This document shows, in pieces, positions 42,832 to 50,841 of a stretch of DNA of 64,000 nucleotides. How positions within the stretch are numbered: the first letter of the stretch is position 1; every line of letters starts with the position of its first letter. Origin of the DNA: Paenibacillus_AA sp045062745 (GTDB lineage: Bacteria; Bacillota; Bacilli; Paenibacillales; NBRC-103111); contig NZ_JBJGED010000006.1 of NCBI RefSeq assembly GCF_045062745.1, forward strand, positions 186,001 to 250,000, read 5' to 3'. The notes below the pieces were generated by a model. The model had not been told where the DNA came from, searched no databases, and saw only the letters and a list, made by a program, of their open reading frames with translations. A program made the position numbers and the translations under genes.

Positions 42832-43050
42832 TCACTGCTTGAGCTGATTAGGACTAGTGTTCTCTAATGCAGCCAGCATTCTTTCGCATTTCACCATCTC
42901 GGATTGGCATTGGGCGCATACAGGTGCGATGGAGAAGGTAAAATTATCCCGCATCCACCCCTTGCAGTTTTCATTCGGACAAGACCAGATGGCGGTGACT
43001 TCTACCGGCAGATCTTCAAACGGCCTTTTTCGAGAATAATACAAGTGCAT
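42832..43050 (-). CDS. ydjO: YdjO-like cold-inducible protein
   Basis: A 72-residue protein with two Cys pairs (SCPNENC at about 22-28 and CAQCQ at about 44-48) in the spacing of the YdjO family of cold-inducible zinc-binding-like proteins. The basic start (YYSRKRP) and the WSCxxExCxGWMRDNF core are typical. At 43050 the ATG lies directly against AGAGGG; a TTG two codons later (43044) is better spaced and matches where relatives begin. It has no promoter of its own and follows the csp gene, so it may depend on read-through of the csp terminator. Confidence 0.8.
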   Translation of the reverse strand: MHLYYSRKRPFEDLPVEVTAIWSCPNENCKGWMRDNFTFSIAPVCAQCQSEMVKCERMLAALENTSPNQLKQ

Positions 43051-43085
43051 CCCTCTTTTCCACCCTGGATTGGATGTAGCGAAAA

Positions 43086-43115
43086 TAAAAGGCCCCAAAC
43101 AAAATGTTTCGGGGC
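43086..43115 (-). terminator. Terminator of the csp gene
   Basis: Hairpin GCCCCGAAAC/GTTTGGGGC with TTTTATTTT on the leftward strand, between the csp stop and ydjO. Confidence 0.85.
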
Positions 43116-43127
43116 ATGAAGCTCATC

Positions 43128-43328
43128 CTACAGTTTTACGACATTCTCGGCTTGCGGTCCGCGATTGCCTTGTACGATGTTGAATTCAACGCGTTGGCCT
43201 TCGTCCAAAGATTTGTAGCCGTCGCCCACGATCGCGCTGAAATGCACGAATACGTCGCTCCCGCCTTCAACTTCGATGAAACCGAAGCCCTTGTCTGCGT
43301 TAAACCATTTCACTGTTCCTGTTTCCAA
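43128..43328 (-). CDS. csp: Cold-shock protein (CspA/CspB family)
   Basis: A 66-residue single-stranded nucleic-acid-binding chaperone. It has the RNP1 motif KGFGFI (about 15-20) and RNP2 VFVHFSAI (about 27-34) in the usual five-strand barrel. Reading from the TTG at 43328 gives METGTVKWFN, the canonical family start, with AGGTGG eight bases upstream; the ATG two codons earlier is too close to that site. The leader carries a long hairpin, as is usual for cold-shock mRNAs. It resists RNA structure at low temperature and in stationary phase. Confidence 0.93.
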   Translation of the reverse strand: METGTVKWFNADKGFGFIEVEGGSDVFVHFSAIVGDGYKSLDEGQRVEFNIVQGNRGPQAENVVKL

Positions 43329-43385
43329 AACCATTACCACCTTTGTTTAAGATTTACATGACCTTTTATTTGTTCAAATAAAAAT

Positions 43386-43440
43386 TCACATAACGCACAA
43401 GGTTATTGATTAAAAGAATAACCCTCTACGTTATGTGAAT
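43386..43440 (-). promoter_or_regulatory. Stem-loop in the csp leader
   Basis: An 11-bp perfect stem (TTCACATAACG, 43386-43396, with 43430-43440) encloses a 7-bp perfect stem (GGTTATT, 43402-43408, with 43418-43424). It lies about 58 bases before the csp start. It may act as a thermosensor or stabiliser. Confidence 0.7.
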
Positions 43441-43464
43441 TAGGTCACTTTTTGTATTACACCC

Positions 43465-43473
43465 ATCATACCA
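43465..43473 (-). promoter_or_regulatory. Extended -10 promoter of csp
   Basis: Leftward TGGTATGAT fits TGn-TATAAT with one mismatch; the -35 is poor. The start near 43458 would put the hairpin about 18 bases into the transcript. Confidence 0.5.
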
Positions 43474-43546
43474 CATCCGATCTTAATTAGCTATTCCTAA
43501 TGGTGCCCAAGTTTGAACGGACGTATTCCGCCGGCGTTATCCGTCT

Positions 43547-44176
43547 TCAATCCTCCGCTTGACCTTCTGCCGGCGGTTTGAACTTGACGTTCCACACCAA
43601 GTTCTCCCCAATACGCGCAGTAATAACTCCGTTCTCCATGTCCTTCAGCAGCTGATCCAGCCAAGCCTGTTCAGCCCCGAGAAGCGCCAGGTTATATTCC
43701 GTCTCGATGACGAATAGCCGGTCGATGCCCATCGCTAGCGTCGCCTCCATGGCTGTGCGGACATCCTCCATTTGCTTCGCCAGAGCTTCCGACCTCTCTT
43801 TTAACAAACCCAGCGCTTCCTGAGGCTTCAGATGGCCCAAAAAAGAAAGCCCGGCCGCAAACTGAGGATATTCTTTTACAGGGGTACGCAACAACGCATG
43901 CAGCCAATCAAGAAACTCCGCCCGGCCTGCCTCCGTCGGCTCATAGATCGTGCGCTCCGGATGCTTTCCCTCCCGCTCCGTGCCCACCGGCTGAACCAGA
44001 CGGTCCTTCAATAAGGTTTCGATCACGGCGTACAGCGAACCGGTGTTCAACTTGATGCTGTCGGACATGCCTCGCTGGCGCATCGTACTCCCGATCTCAT
44101 AGGGATGCATGGGCCGTTCGTGCAGCAGGGACAGGATAGCCAGCGCCAGCAGATTGCTCCGTTTCGGTTTGGGCAT
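43547..44176 (-). CDS. PadR-family transcriptional regulator
   Basis: A 209-residue repressor with an N-terminal winged helix (NLLALAILSLLHERPMHPYEIG, then KLNTGSLYAVIETLLKD as recognition helix, about 41-57, and a wing with ERTIYEPTEAG) and a C-terminal helical dimerisation domain (about 100-180). It is divergent from the FAD monooxygenase gene, the usual arrangement for PadR repressors that respond to a toxic compound handled by the neighbour. The start follows GGAGGCGGA. It probably regulates both itself and the neighbour through the 44269-44308 region. Confidence 0.9.
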   Translation of the reverse strand: MPKPKRSNLLALAILSLLHERPMHPYEIGSTMRQRGMSDSIKLNTGSLYAVIETLLKDRLVQPVGTEREGKHPERTIYEPTEAGRAEFLDWLHALLRTPVKEYPQFAAGLSFLGHLKPQEALGLLKERSEALAKQMEDVRTAMEATLAMGIDRLFVIETEYNLALLGAEQAWLDQLLKDMENGVITARIGENLVWNVKFKPPAEGQAED

Positions 44177-44232
44177 TCCGCTCCGCCTCCTTTCTGAAGA
44201 TAGCAGCGATGATTCGAGTGTGAACTTGCCCT

Positions 44233-44261
44233 AGTATAGCCCATTTTTATTAGTTTGAAAA
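44233..44261 (-). promoter_or_regulatory. Promoter of the PadR gene
   Basis: Leftward -35 TTTTCA (44256-44261), 17-bp spacer, -10 TATACT (44233-44238). It lies next to, but does not overlap, the divergent promoter. Confidence 0.6.
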
Positions 44262-44268
44262 TAAGTAG

Positions 44269-44308
44269 TTGACTTTATATAGTCTAAATAATATAGTTTA
44301 AATAAACT
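44269..44308 (+). promoter_or_regulatory. Promoter and PadR-like operator of the monooxygenase operon
   Basis: -35 TTGACT (44269-44274), 17-bp spacer, -10 TATAGT (44292-44297). The palindrome AGTTTAAATAAACT (44295-44308) overlaps the -10 and the start, the expected position for a PadR operator. Confidence 0.72.
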
Positions 44309-44342
44309 AGTCAATAAAAATAAAAAATGAGGTGGATGTGAA

Positions 44343-45551
44343 ATGGCACTTACAAGCCATCGGCCTAAAAAGGCTTTGATTATCGGCTGCGGCATCGCAG
44401 GCCCGGCGACCGCCCTGTTCCTCCAGCGAGCCGGGATCGACTCCGTCGTCTATGAAGCCGAAGAGCGCAGCGACGATTATGCCGGGTTGTTCCTCAATCT
44501 GGCGCGCAACGGGCTGCAAGTCCTGCAGCAATTGGGACTCGATGAAGAAGTTCGTCAGGCCGGTATGCCGGTGCATTCGATGAAAATGGTCAGTGGGAAT
44601 GGCAAGCTTCTGGGCCATATCGGCCAAATGTCCGGAGAGCCTCGGGGCTACACGATCAAACGGGGGACTTTACAGCGCATCTTGCGGGAGGCCGCCGAGC
44701 GACAAGGCATCTCGATTGAGCATGAAAAAAAACTGAAGGGGATCGGGACCAATGGACCGGAGGGCGTGAAGGTTTCTTTCGAGGACGGGACGCTGGCTTC
44801 CGGGGATATTTTGATCGGCTGCGACGGCATTCACTCCCGCGTCCGGCGGCTGGTTCTACCGGGCGCCCCAGCCCCTTCTTACACCGGCTTACTCAGTTTT
44901 GGTGGTTTTGTGCAAGGCTCCACCGTCCCCTTCGAACGAGGGCTTCAGACGATGGTGTTCGGGAAGCGCGCCTTCTTCGGCTACCAAGTCCGACCGGACG
45001 GAGAGGTGTATTGGTTCGGCAACATGGATTATCCCGGAACGCCGACACGCCGGGATCTGCAGCAAATCCCGCAAGCCGAGTGGCGCAAGACCATGCAGGG
45101 GTTGTATGCTTCAGACATCGCACCGGTTCCGGAGATCGTGCGGGCGACCGAAGACGAGATCGGCGTCTACCCGATCTACGATATGCCGCCCTTGCCAGTG
45201 TGGCATGTGCAATCGGTCGTCCTGGTAGGCGACTCCGTCCACGCCACTTCTCCCAATGCCGGACAGGGTGCTTCCTTGGCGCTTGAGGATGCCCTGGTGC
45301 TGGCCCAATGCTTGCGGGATGTCCCGGACGTGAGCCGGGCTTTCTCCGAGTTTCAACGCTTGCGCCACGATCGCGTCGAACGCATCGTGAAGTACTCCAG
45401 AATGATCGGCCGGCGCAAGCATGCGACCAATCCGGTTCAAGTCTTTTTCCGCGACTTGATGCTGCCGCTCTTCCTGAAATCCGCGAATAAGGACACGCAG
45501 GGCTGGTTGTATGATTACCAAGTCGATTGGAGTGAGAAGGTGCCGATATGA
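44343..45551 (+). CDS. FAD-dependent monooxygenase
   Basis: A 402-residue flavoprotein of the aromatic-hydroxylase/PgaE class. It uses NAD(P)H and oxygen to hydroxylate small, often aromatic compounds. Motifs: dinucleotide fold IIGCGIAGPATALFL (about 13-27), GCDGIHSRVR (about 160) and the late FAD motif LVGDSVHATSPNAGQGAS (about 297-314). No membrane segment. GAGGTGGATG precedes the ATG. It overlaps the next gene by four bases (ATGA). Under PadR control it may detoxify a growth inhibitor or antibiotic; substrate unknown. Confidence 0.88.
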   Translation: MALTSHRPKKALIIGCGIAGPATALFLQRAGIDSVVYEAEERSDDYAGLFLNLARNGLQVLQQLGLDEEVRQAGMPVHSMKMVSGNGKLLGHIGQMSGEPRGYTIKRGTLQRILREAAERQGISIEHEKKLKGIGTNGPEGVKVSFEDGTLASGDILIGCDGIHSRVRRLVLPGAPAPSYTGLLSFGGFVQGSTVPFERGLQTMVFGKRAFFGYQVRPDGEVYWFGNMDYPGTPTRRDLQQIPQAEWRKTMQGLYASDIAPVPEIVRATEDEIGVYPIYDMPPLPVWHVQSVVLVGDSVHATSPNAGQGASLALEDALVLAQCLRDVPDVSRAFSEFQRLRHDRVERIVKYSRMIGRRKHATNPVQVFFRDLMLPLFLKSANKDTQGWLYDYQVDWSEKVPI

Positions 45552-46048
45552 AAACCAAACTCGCCTTCTTGTCCTTATTCCTCACCGTCCTTCTGTTCGG
45601 CGTGCTTAATGGCGGAGGCCTGTACGAGGAAATCGTCGTATCTCCGGTTTGGAGCGCTTCGCCGCCCACCACGTTCGCTTTGATTCAGGAGCCTAACGGC
45701 CTGAGCCTGACGAGCTTTTGGGTCCCGTTTCATATCGCGGCCAACATCCTGCTCCTCCTCGCTCTCATCCTTAATTGGCCTAATCGAACGAAGCGAACAT
45801 ACCTCTGGGTCGTTCTGGGTCTGTATCTGGTCATACGGGTCGTTACGTTTGCCTATTTCGCGCCCGAGATTATCGATTTCGAAAATACCCCTGCGGTTGG
45901 GCCTTTCTCCCCGGAGCTAGCCGATCGCGCCGAACGATGGACCGTGCTTAGCTGGTTGCGGACGATAGGTGAGATTGGCATTAATGTCTTGCTGCTGCTC
46001 GCCCTCATCCATCCCGGGAAAAGAGAAGCCGGTGAAGGATTGAAATAG
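45548..46048 (+). CDS. Small four-helix membrane protein
   Basis: A 166-residue protein with four membrane helices (about 4-22, 56-76, 85-105 and 138-156), loops with several acidic residues between helices 3 and 4 and a short basic C-terminus. The layout fits DUF1772-like proteins, but I cannot confirm the family. It is translationally coupled to the monooxygenase and should act with it at the membrane, for example in handling the same compound. No catalytic motif is visible. Confidence 0.75.
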   Translation: MKTKLAFLSLFLTVLLFGVLNGGGLYEEIVVSPVWSASPPTTFALIQEPNGLSLTSFWVPFHIAANILLLLALILNWPNRTKRTYLWVVLGLYLVIRVVTFAYFAPEIIDFENTPAVGPFSPELADRAERWTVLSWLRTIGEIGINVLLLLALIHPGKREAGEGLK

Positions 46049-46054
46049 TATAAT
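46049..46054 (+). promoter_or_regulatory. -10 element of the AbrB-like gene
   Basis: TATAAT overlapping the stop region of the membrane-protein gene. The start near 46061 leaves about 27 bases of leader before the ATG at 46088. Confidence 0.5.
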
Positions 46055-46087
46055 TACGATAACAATCCAATGAGCAAGGTGATGGAG

Positions 46088-46333
46088 ATGGAACGTAGAG
46101 TAACCAAGTTCGGAAACAGTCTAGGGCTCATGTTGACGGAAGCCTTTAAACAAATTGGTCTGGGGTTGGGCGATACCGTTATCGTAGACGTCCATAAAGA
46201 GACGGGCGAAATCATTATCAAAAAAGTAACCAAAATGACCCCACCTACCAGGATCAGCCCCGATTTTATGGACACCTTGACTCAAGTCATGGAACAGTAC
46301 GATTCCACAATCAAAGGCTTGAAGGATCGATAA
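46088..46333 (+). CDS. AbrB/MazE-like DNA-binding protein
   Basis: An 81-residue protein with an N-terminal swapped-hairpin domain: RRVTKFGNSLGLMLTEAFKQIGLGLGD followed by the IVDVHKETGEIIIKK strand pair. This is the pattern of AbrB and MazE-type antitoxins. The C-terminal 30 residues would be the toxin-binding tail, but no toxin gene follows. It may be an orphan antitoxin or a small regulator. The start at 46088 has AAGGTG six bases upstream; the earlier ATGs at 46070 and 46082 lack good spacing. Confidence 0.75.
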   Translation: MERRVTKFGNSLGLMLTEAFKQIGLGLGDTVIVDVHKETGEIIIKKVTKMTPPTRISPDFMDTLTQVMEQYDSTIKGLKDR

Positions 46334-46375
46334 AACGCTCCCTACGTTATCAAACCCTACAAGGGGTCATAGCAT

Positions 46376-46430
46376 TAGCCCTTACGGCCCCGCGCGGCGG
46401 CCGATCTGAGGGCTATTTTTTGCTTCCCCT
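46376..46430 (+). terminator. Terminator after the AbrB-like gene
   Basis: Hairpin TAGCCCTTA...TGAGGGCTA with an inner CGGCC stem and TTTTTT tail. Confidence 0.85.
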
Positions 46431-46504
46431 TCCCGTTTTCCTTTATACTGCAAGAAGTAGCTCCATTACGACACGGGCATTCCCCGTGAAAGGCGGTCTC
46501 CTTC

Positions 46505-48649
46505 TTGCGTCTTCTAGGTCAGTTCGTTACAAAATACCCCAAAATCATCATTACCGCTTGGGTCCTCCTGATCGCCCTGCTGGCCGTCTTCGCGGTCCGG
46601 CTGCCCGACAAGCTGCACGGCGACGGCTTCTACGTCCAAGGCGAGCACGCCGAGGTGATGGACGAGCTGCAGGCGACCTTCAAGCTGTCCACCCATTCTA
46701 TTTTCATAGTCTTCTACGAGAAAAGCGATTCCGAGATCACAGCCGTCTTGGACAAATTGAAAAGCTCCCCCGCTGTGCACGCTTTGAAATCGCCGCTCGA
46801 CACACCCGAGCAACACATGCCGAAGCTCTCCTACGCGACCCTTCAATTGGAGGATAAGGCTATGGAGATGCAGAAAGCGGTCCAGTCCGTTCGCGAGCTG
46901 CTGGCGAATGAGCCCGGCGTGGCCGTTACCGGGGGACCGGTCATCTCGAATGACATCAACACGGCCAGTCAGAGGGACTTGGCGAGCGCCGAAGCGATCG
47001 GCCTGCCTATCGCCCTGATCGTGCTGCTCTTGGCGTTCGGCTCCGTAGTCGCGTCGCTCGTACCGATCGTCATCGGGGTGTTCACGGTGGTCGCCGCATT
47101 CGGCATCATGGCGCTGCTGGGCGACCGGGTCGATCTGTCCATCTTCATCATGAATATCGTGCCGATGCTGGGCCTGGCGCTGAGCATCGATTTCGCCCTG
47201 CTGTTCATCAACCGCTACCGGGAGGAGCGCCTCCATTCTTCGGTGCCGGAAGCTGTCCAGACTACGCTTCGGACTGCTGGACGGTCGATCCTCTTCTCCG
47301 CCTTATGCGTCATGATCGGTCTTGGGGCGATGATCGTGATCCGGGTCAAAATTTTCGAAAACATCGCCCTCGGCGGTACCCTCGTCGTCGCGATGGCGGT
47401 GCTCACCGCACTCACCTTGCTGCCCGCACTGATCTGCGTCTTGCAGGATCGGTTGAATAAGTGGACGGTCATTCGCGTGAAAGCGACCGGCTCCAACATC
47501 TGGAATCGGATGGCCCGGTTCGTCATGAGACATCCCGTCCTGATCGCAGGGGCCGCCCTGCTGCTGCTGGGGTCCGGACTCATCCCAGCGAGGGACATGA
47601 AGCTGGCCATTCCTCAGCTGGAATCGCTGCCTGCCTCCTACCAATCACGGGCGTCTTTTGAGGATTTGCGGAACCAATTCGGCTTGGGTCAACATGCCGT
47701 CGTGTATATGCTGGCGGAGCGGGAATCCGGATGGAAGGATGACGCGGGCTTAGCGAAAATACTGGACATCCAAAAGCAGCTCCAGACAGACTCGCGGGTG
47801 CAGGCGGTCTCCACCATCTACACCGAGTCGAAACTCGATTCGGTGGAAGCGTGGAAGCTCGCTTCATCTGCCCCGCAGACTGCGCCCAAGCTAGCGCCTT
47901 TACAGGAGACATTCATCCAGGGCACCAAGCTATTCATTCCGGTCACGCTTCACTCGAACAGCACGTCGGACGATGCCAAGCAGTTTCTCTATAGTTGGAT
48001 GGACCGGGAGCTCGGAGTGCCTTTCCGCTTGGGAGGCGATCCTAAGTTCAATCAGGAAATTTTCGATGAAACGTTCAGCAAAATCGGAGTCGCCATAGCC
48101 ATTATCATGGTTACGACCTTCTTCATCCTGATGCTCGCCTTCCGTTCGGTGCTGATTCCGCTGAAAGCGATCCTGATGAACGTCATCGGACTCGGCTCGA
48201 CTTTCGGAATTCTCGTCTATATTTTCCAATACGGGCACTTCGGCATGGAGGCGGTGTCGCTCGCTCTGATCATTCCGGTCATCGTCTTCTGTCTCGTCTT
48301 CGGGCTCAGCATGGACTATGAGGTGTTCCTGATCTCGCGCATCCAGGAGGAATACGAGAAGAGCCGCGACAACACGCAAGCCACGGTCAACGGCCTGACC
48401 TCGACCAGTAAGCTCATCACGTCGGCAGCGCTGATCATGATCGTCGTCACCGGCGCCTTCGCCTTCACGGACGTCGTTCCGATCAAGCAGATCGGGGTTG
48501 GGATCGCCATCGCGGTGGCCATCGACGCGACCATCATCCGGCTGATGCTCGTCCCGAGCCTGATGAAGCTGCTGGGGGATTGGAACTGGTGGCTGCCGTT
48601 TCGCAAAAGCAAGGTGCCAGCCAGACAGGGTTGGAGGGACTCAGCATAG
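46505..48649 (+). CDS. MMPL-family membrane transporter
   Basis: A 714-residue RND-superfamily transporter of the MMPL group. The start is TTG at 46505 with AAAGGCGG eight bases upstream. The protein has the two-fold plan: a first helix (about 12-31), an extracytoplasmic loop (about 35-170), five helices (about 170-310), another single helix (about 345), a second loop and five more helices (about 525-690). The proton-relay region shows the GLALSIDFALLFINRYREE segment (about 221-239) and FGLSMDYEVFLISRIQEEYE (about 598-617). MMPL proteins export lipids or drugs using the proton gradient. Substrate unknown. Confidence 0.87.
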   Translation: MRLLGQFVTKYPKIIITAWVLLIALLAVFAVRLPDKLHGDGFYVQGEHAEVMDELQATFKLSTHSIFIVFYEKSDSEITAVLDKLKSSPAVHALKSPLDTPEQHMPKLSYATLQLEDKAMEMQKAVQSVRELLANEPGVAVTGGPVISNDINTASQRDLASAEAIGLPIALIVLLLAFGSVVASLVPIVIGVFTVVAAFGIMALLGDRVDLSIFIMNIVPMLGLALSIDFALLFINRYREERLHSSVPEAVQTTLRTAGRSILFSALCVMIGLGAMIVIRVKIFENIALGGTLVVAMAVLTALTLLPALICVLQDRLNKWTVIRVKATGSNIWNRMARFVMRHPVLIAGAALLLLGSGLIPARDMKLAIPQLESLPASYQSRASFEDLRNQFGLGQHAVVYMLAERESGWKDDAGLAKILDIQKQLQTDSRVQAVSTIYTESKLDSVEAWKLASSAPQTAPKLAPLQETFIQGTKLFIPVTLHSNSTSDDAKQFLYSWMDRELGVPFRLGGDPKFNQEIFDETFSKIGVAIAIIMVTTFFILMLAFRSVLIPLKAILMNVIGLGSTFGILVYIFQYGHFGMEAVSLALIIPVIVFCLVFGLSMDYEVFLISRIQEEYEKSRDNTQATVNGLTSTSKLITSAALIMIVVTGAFAFTDVVPIKQIGVGIAIAVAIDATIIRLMLVPSLMKLLGDWNWWLPFRKSKVPARQGWRDSA

Positions 48650-48663
48650 CCGGACATGTTCGT

Positions 48664-48692
48664 CTTGACAGCCGGTGGAACTTCCGGTAAAG
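48664..48692 (+). promoter_or_regulatory. Promoter upstream of the coiled-coil protein gene
   Basis: -35 TTGACA (48664-48669), 17-bp spacer, -10 TAAAGT (48687-48692). The transcript would begin before the terminator at 48724. Confidence 0.6.
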
Positions 48693-48723
48693 TGAAACTA
48701 CTTCAATAACCGCTTACGATGGA

Positions 48724-48770
48724 AGCACCCGTAAGAGAAGGCTTTGAGCCTTTCTTTCGGGTGCTTTTTG
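48724..48770 (+). terminator. Terminator of the MMPL gene, or attenuator of the next gene
   Basis: Hairpin AGCACCCG...CGGGTGCT with an inner AGAAGGCT/AGCCTTTCT stem and TTTTTG tail. Because a promoter precedes it, it could also regulate the coiled-coil gene. Confidence 0.8.
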
Positions 48771-48821
48771 TGTTGGCCGCCACCTATATTTCACCCCATT
48801 AAGAAGGAGGAAGAAAGAACC

Positions 48822-49637
48822 ATGCTCACCGGCAAAAGAATCATCGCTTGGCTCACTGCGGTACTGCTCGCCTTCACGGCGGCCCCGCTGGCTGCATCCG
48901 CCGCCACGATCGAGTTCACGTCTACCGTCAAGACGACGCTCGACCGTACGATCGCCAAGGCGGACAGCGGCCAGGCGGACAAGCTCAATGCGAGGTACAA
49001 CGAGCTCCTCTCGCTCCTGCAGCAGGACGACGAGCTCGATGCGCGTATCAAGGCTCTGCACAGCGGGAACACGGACGCCGCAGCCGCCCTCTCCAAGCAG
49101 ATCAAGGGGCTCGACCGCGAGAAGCTGGACAAGCTGACAGCCGACGTAGCCCAGACGAAGGAGAAGCACAAGCCTCTATTCACGAGCTACACCGACCTGA
49201 ACAAGCAGCTCGAACTGGCGCGGCAACTGAAGAACAAGCCCTTGACGGAGATGCTGCGCTTCCAGGCCGAGGTCGTGAAGCTGACCGTCCAGGCTGCGCG
49301 CGCCGAGATCAAGACCAAGGAAGAGCCGCTCAAGGCGGCCAAGGACACGAACGCCAAGCTCGTGAAGAAAATCCGCGCCAAACTGGATGACGCCGACCCG
49401 CTCAAGGAGCAGATCAAAGCCAAGCAAAGCGCGATCAAAATCGCCGAACGCGGCCTCTCGCCTCTGTGGAACACGTTCAAGCAGGCGGCGAAGCAAGGCG
49501 ATGTCTCCAGCACGCTCGAGACGCTCTCCTCGCTCGTCACCCTCTCGGGCCAGATCAACGACGAGAAGCAGAAGATCGTCGCGCTGGAGACGAAGGTTAG
49601 CGATATTATCGCGGCGGCTAAGGCGATGATCCCTTAA
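48822..49637 (+). CDS. Secreted coiled-coil protein
   Basis: A 271-residue exported protein. A signal peptide (about 1-27, cleavage after ASA) is followed by an almost continuous helical region with Lys, Ala, Leu and Gln in heptad-like spacing, such as LNARYNELLSLLQQDDELD and QLELARQLKNKPL. No enzyme or wall-binding motif is seen. I do not recognise the family; helical secreted proteins of this type occur at the Gram-positive surface. The ATG at 48822 is preceded by AAGGAGGAAGAAAG. Confidence 0.78.
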   Translation: MLTGKRIIAWLTAVLLAFTAAPLAASAATIEFTSTVKTTLDRTIAKADSGQADKLNARYNELLSLLQQDDELDARIKALHSGNTDAAAALSKQIKGLDREKLDKLTADVAQTKEKHKPLFTSYTDLNKQLELARQLKNKPLTEMLRFQAEVVKLTVQAARAEIKTKEEPLKAAKDTNAKLVKKIRAKLDDADPLKEQIKAKQSAIKIAERGLSPLWNTFKQAAKQGDVSSTLETLSSLVTLSGQINDEKQKIVALETKVSDIIAAAKAMIP

Positions 49638-49647
49638 CGCCGTTAAC

Positions 49648-49688
49648 CCTCAGGCCATCTGCTCCCAAGCGGAGGGTCTGAGGGCTCT
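49648..49688. terminator. Terminator between the coiled-coil gene and the TerY-P locus
   Basis: Hairpin CCCTCAG...CTGAGGG enclosing a second stem (CTCC/GGAG), followed by CTCTTC. Bidirectional at best; it lies between convergent genes. Confidence 0.6.
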
Positions 49689-50252
49689 TCATCTTCGCCT
49701 TTCCTTTACATCCGCTCCTTCCCACCAGCCGAATGCCACTCGGGACCGTACCGTTCCAGCCTCCGGGGAGCGCAAAAACGCGATGACAGAGCTTCCCGGA
49801 GGCAATAGGATCAGGCCTGGAAAATCGTGTTCAGTTAAAGTAGCCTTGGGCTCCGCTATTCGGACAAAGGAAAACCGTCCATCCTTGGGAGCCTCATACA
49901 GCCGATCCGCATCGCGAAGTTCCACTTTGGGTATCGGTACGGGGCGAATCGCCTGATTGGCGGAAGCCACATTCCGGGAGATCGTTCCTTTGCCTAAGGA
50001 GTGATTCAGCAACCAAACCTCAACCGTAAAAGGCTCGGGTGAATAATTCGTAACCGTAAACCCGTTCCAACCCAAATGGATCCCCGAATCATCCGGATTA
50101 AACAACCCTCCCCAAGCGTGGGAACCGTCACCAAACGTCAACAAGCCCGTCTGCCCGAAAAAATAAGTTCCAACTCCGGTACGGTAGTCGGCTCCGGTCC
50201 CATCAATCGCTTGAACAAACGGTTCAAATGCTTTTCCGCGCTGAAGGCTCAT
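49689..50252 (-). CDS. TerY-P locus protein, paralogue B (candidate effector)
   Basis: A 187-residue protein with a beta-rich pattern and no signal peptide or catalytic motif. It shares with its upstream neighbour the blocks HAWGGLFNPDDSGIH (about 45), GKGTISRNVASANQA, IPKVELRDADRL and LILLPPGSSVIAFLRSP and ends in an FGWWE motif. The ATG at 50252 has GGAGGT in place and overlaps the stop of paralogue A (ATGA). Tandem duplicates placed last in a kinase-phosphatase operon may be its targets or effectors; this is inference. Confidence 0.72.
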   Translation of the reverse strand: MSLQRGKAFEPFVQAIDGTGADYRTGVGTYFFGQTGLLTFGDGSHAWGGLFNPDDSGIHLGWNGFTVTNYSPEPFTVEVWLLNHSLGKGTISRNVASANQAIRPVPIPKVELRDADRLYEAPKDGRFSFVRIAEPKATLTEHDFPGLILLPPGSSVIAFLRSPEAGTVRSRVAFGWWEGADVKERRR

Positions 50253-50803
50253 AATGGACCTCCGGCGGCGTTTTGGTCTTCCCACCAGGTGAATGCGAAG
50301 CGAGTCTCATACTTAAACGGTCCTGGGGATCTCACGAAAATGGCCAAGGACCCTCCAGGCGGAAGAATGATGGATCCTTTGCCGGACTCGCTAATCAACG
50401 TTGTACTCGGGGCAACCGTTCGGTTAAACACGTTGATGCCCCCCATCGGTGTACCATTCACTTCGCTGGCGTAGAGAAGCTCTACTTTAGGCTGGGGAAG
50501 AGGAGTTAGGGCGAGATTGGCGGGATGGATGAGGGATGAAGGGATCCCCTTTCCCGGAAGCTTCGAGTTAAACCATATCTCTGCATTGAGGAATTGGCTT
50601 GAAAAGTTGGTGATGGTAAACGTGTCAAAAACCATATGGACTCCGGAGTCAACCGGATTGAAGAGTCCGCCCCAAGCGTGCTGCTGTTGACCCTCCATCG
50701 CGAGCGATTCTGTCTGTCCGATAAATTTCCCCTTCATCGAATTCAGACTCGTCCTATCTGTCACTTCCGTCGGGCGGCGCTTCTTTTTGATTAAACCAAA
50801 CAC
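50249..50803 (-). CDS. TerY-P locus protein, paralogue A (candidate effector)
   Basis: A 184-residue protein paralogous to the next one along the whole length: HAWGGLFNPVDSGVH (about 43), LPGKGIPSSLIHPANLAL, LPQPKVELLYASEV, ILPPGGSLAIFVRSP and the C-terminal FTWWED. The N-terminus is basic (FGLIKKKRRP). GTG at 50803 with AAGGAGGGAAC upstream is preferred to a TTG that overlaps the kinase stop. The family is unknown to me. It is the fourth gene of the vWA-PP2C-kinase operon. Confidence 0.72.
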   Translation of the reverse strand: MFGLIKKKRRPTEVTDRTSLNSMKGKFIGQTESLAMEGQQQHAWGGLFNPVDSGVHMVFDTFTITNFSSQFLNAEIWFNSKLPGKGIPSSLIHPANLALTPLPQPKVELLYASEVNGTPMGGINVFNRTVAPSTTLISESGKGSIILPPGGSLAIFVRSPGPFKYETRFAFTWWEDQNAAGGPL

Positions 50804-50841
50804 ACGCGTTCCCTCCTTCTTGTCAGCATTCGGCCCATTCC

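Noticed and set aside
48719..48800. 27-codon frame (starts MEAPVREGFEP) across the terminator at 48724-48770
   Set aside because: No ribosome binding site; the frame is a by-product of the hairpin sequence.
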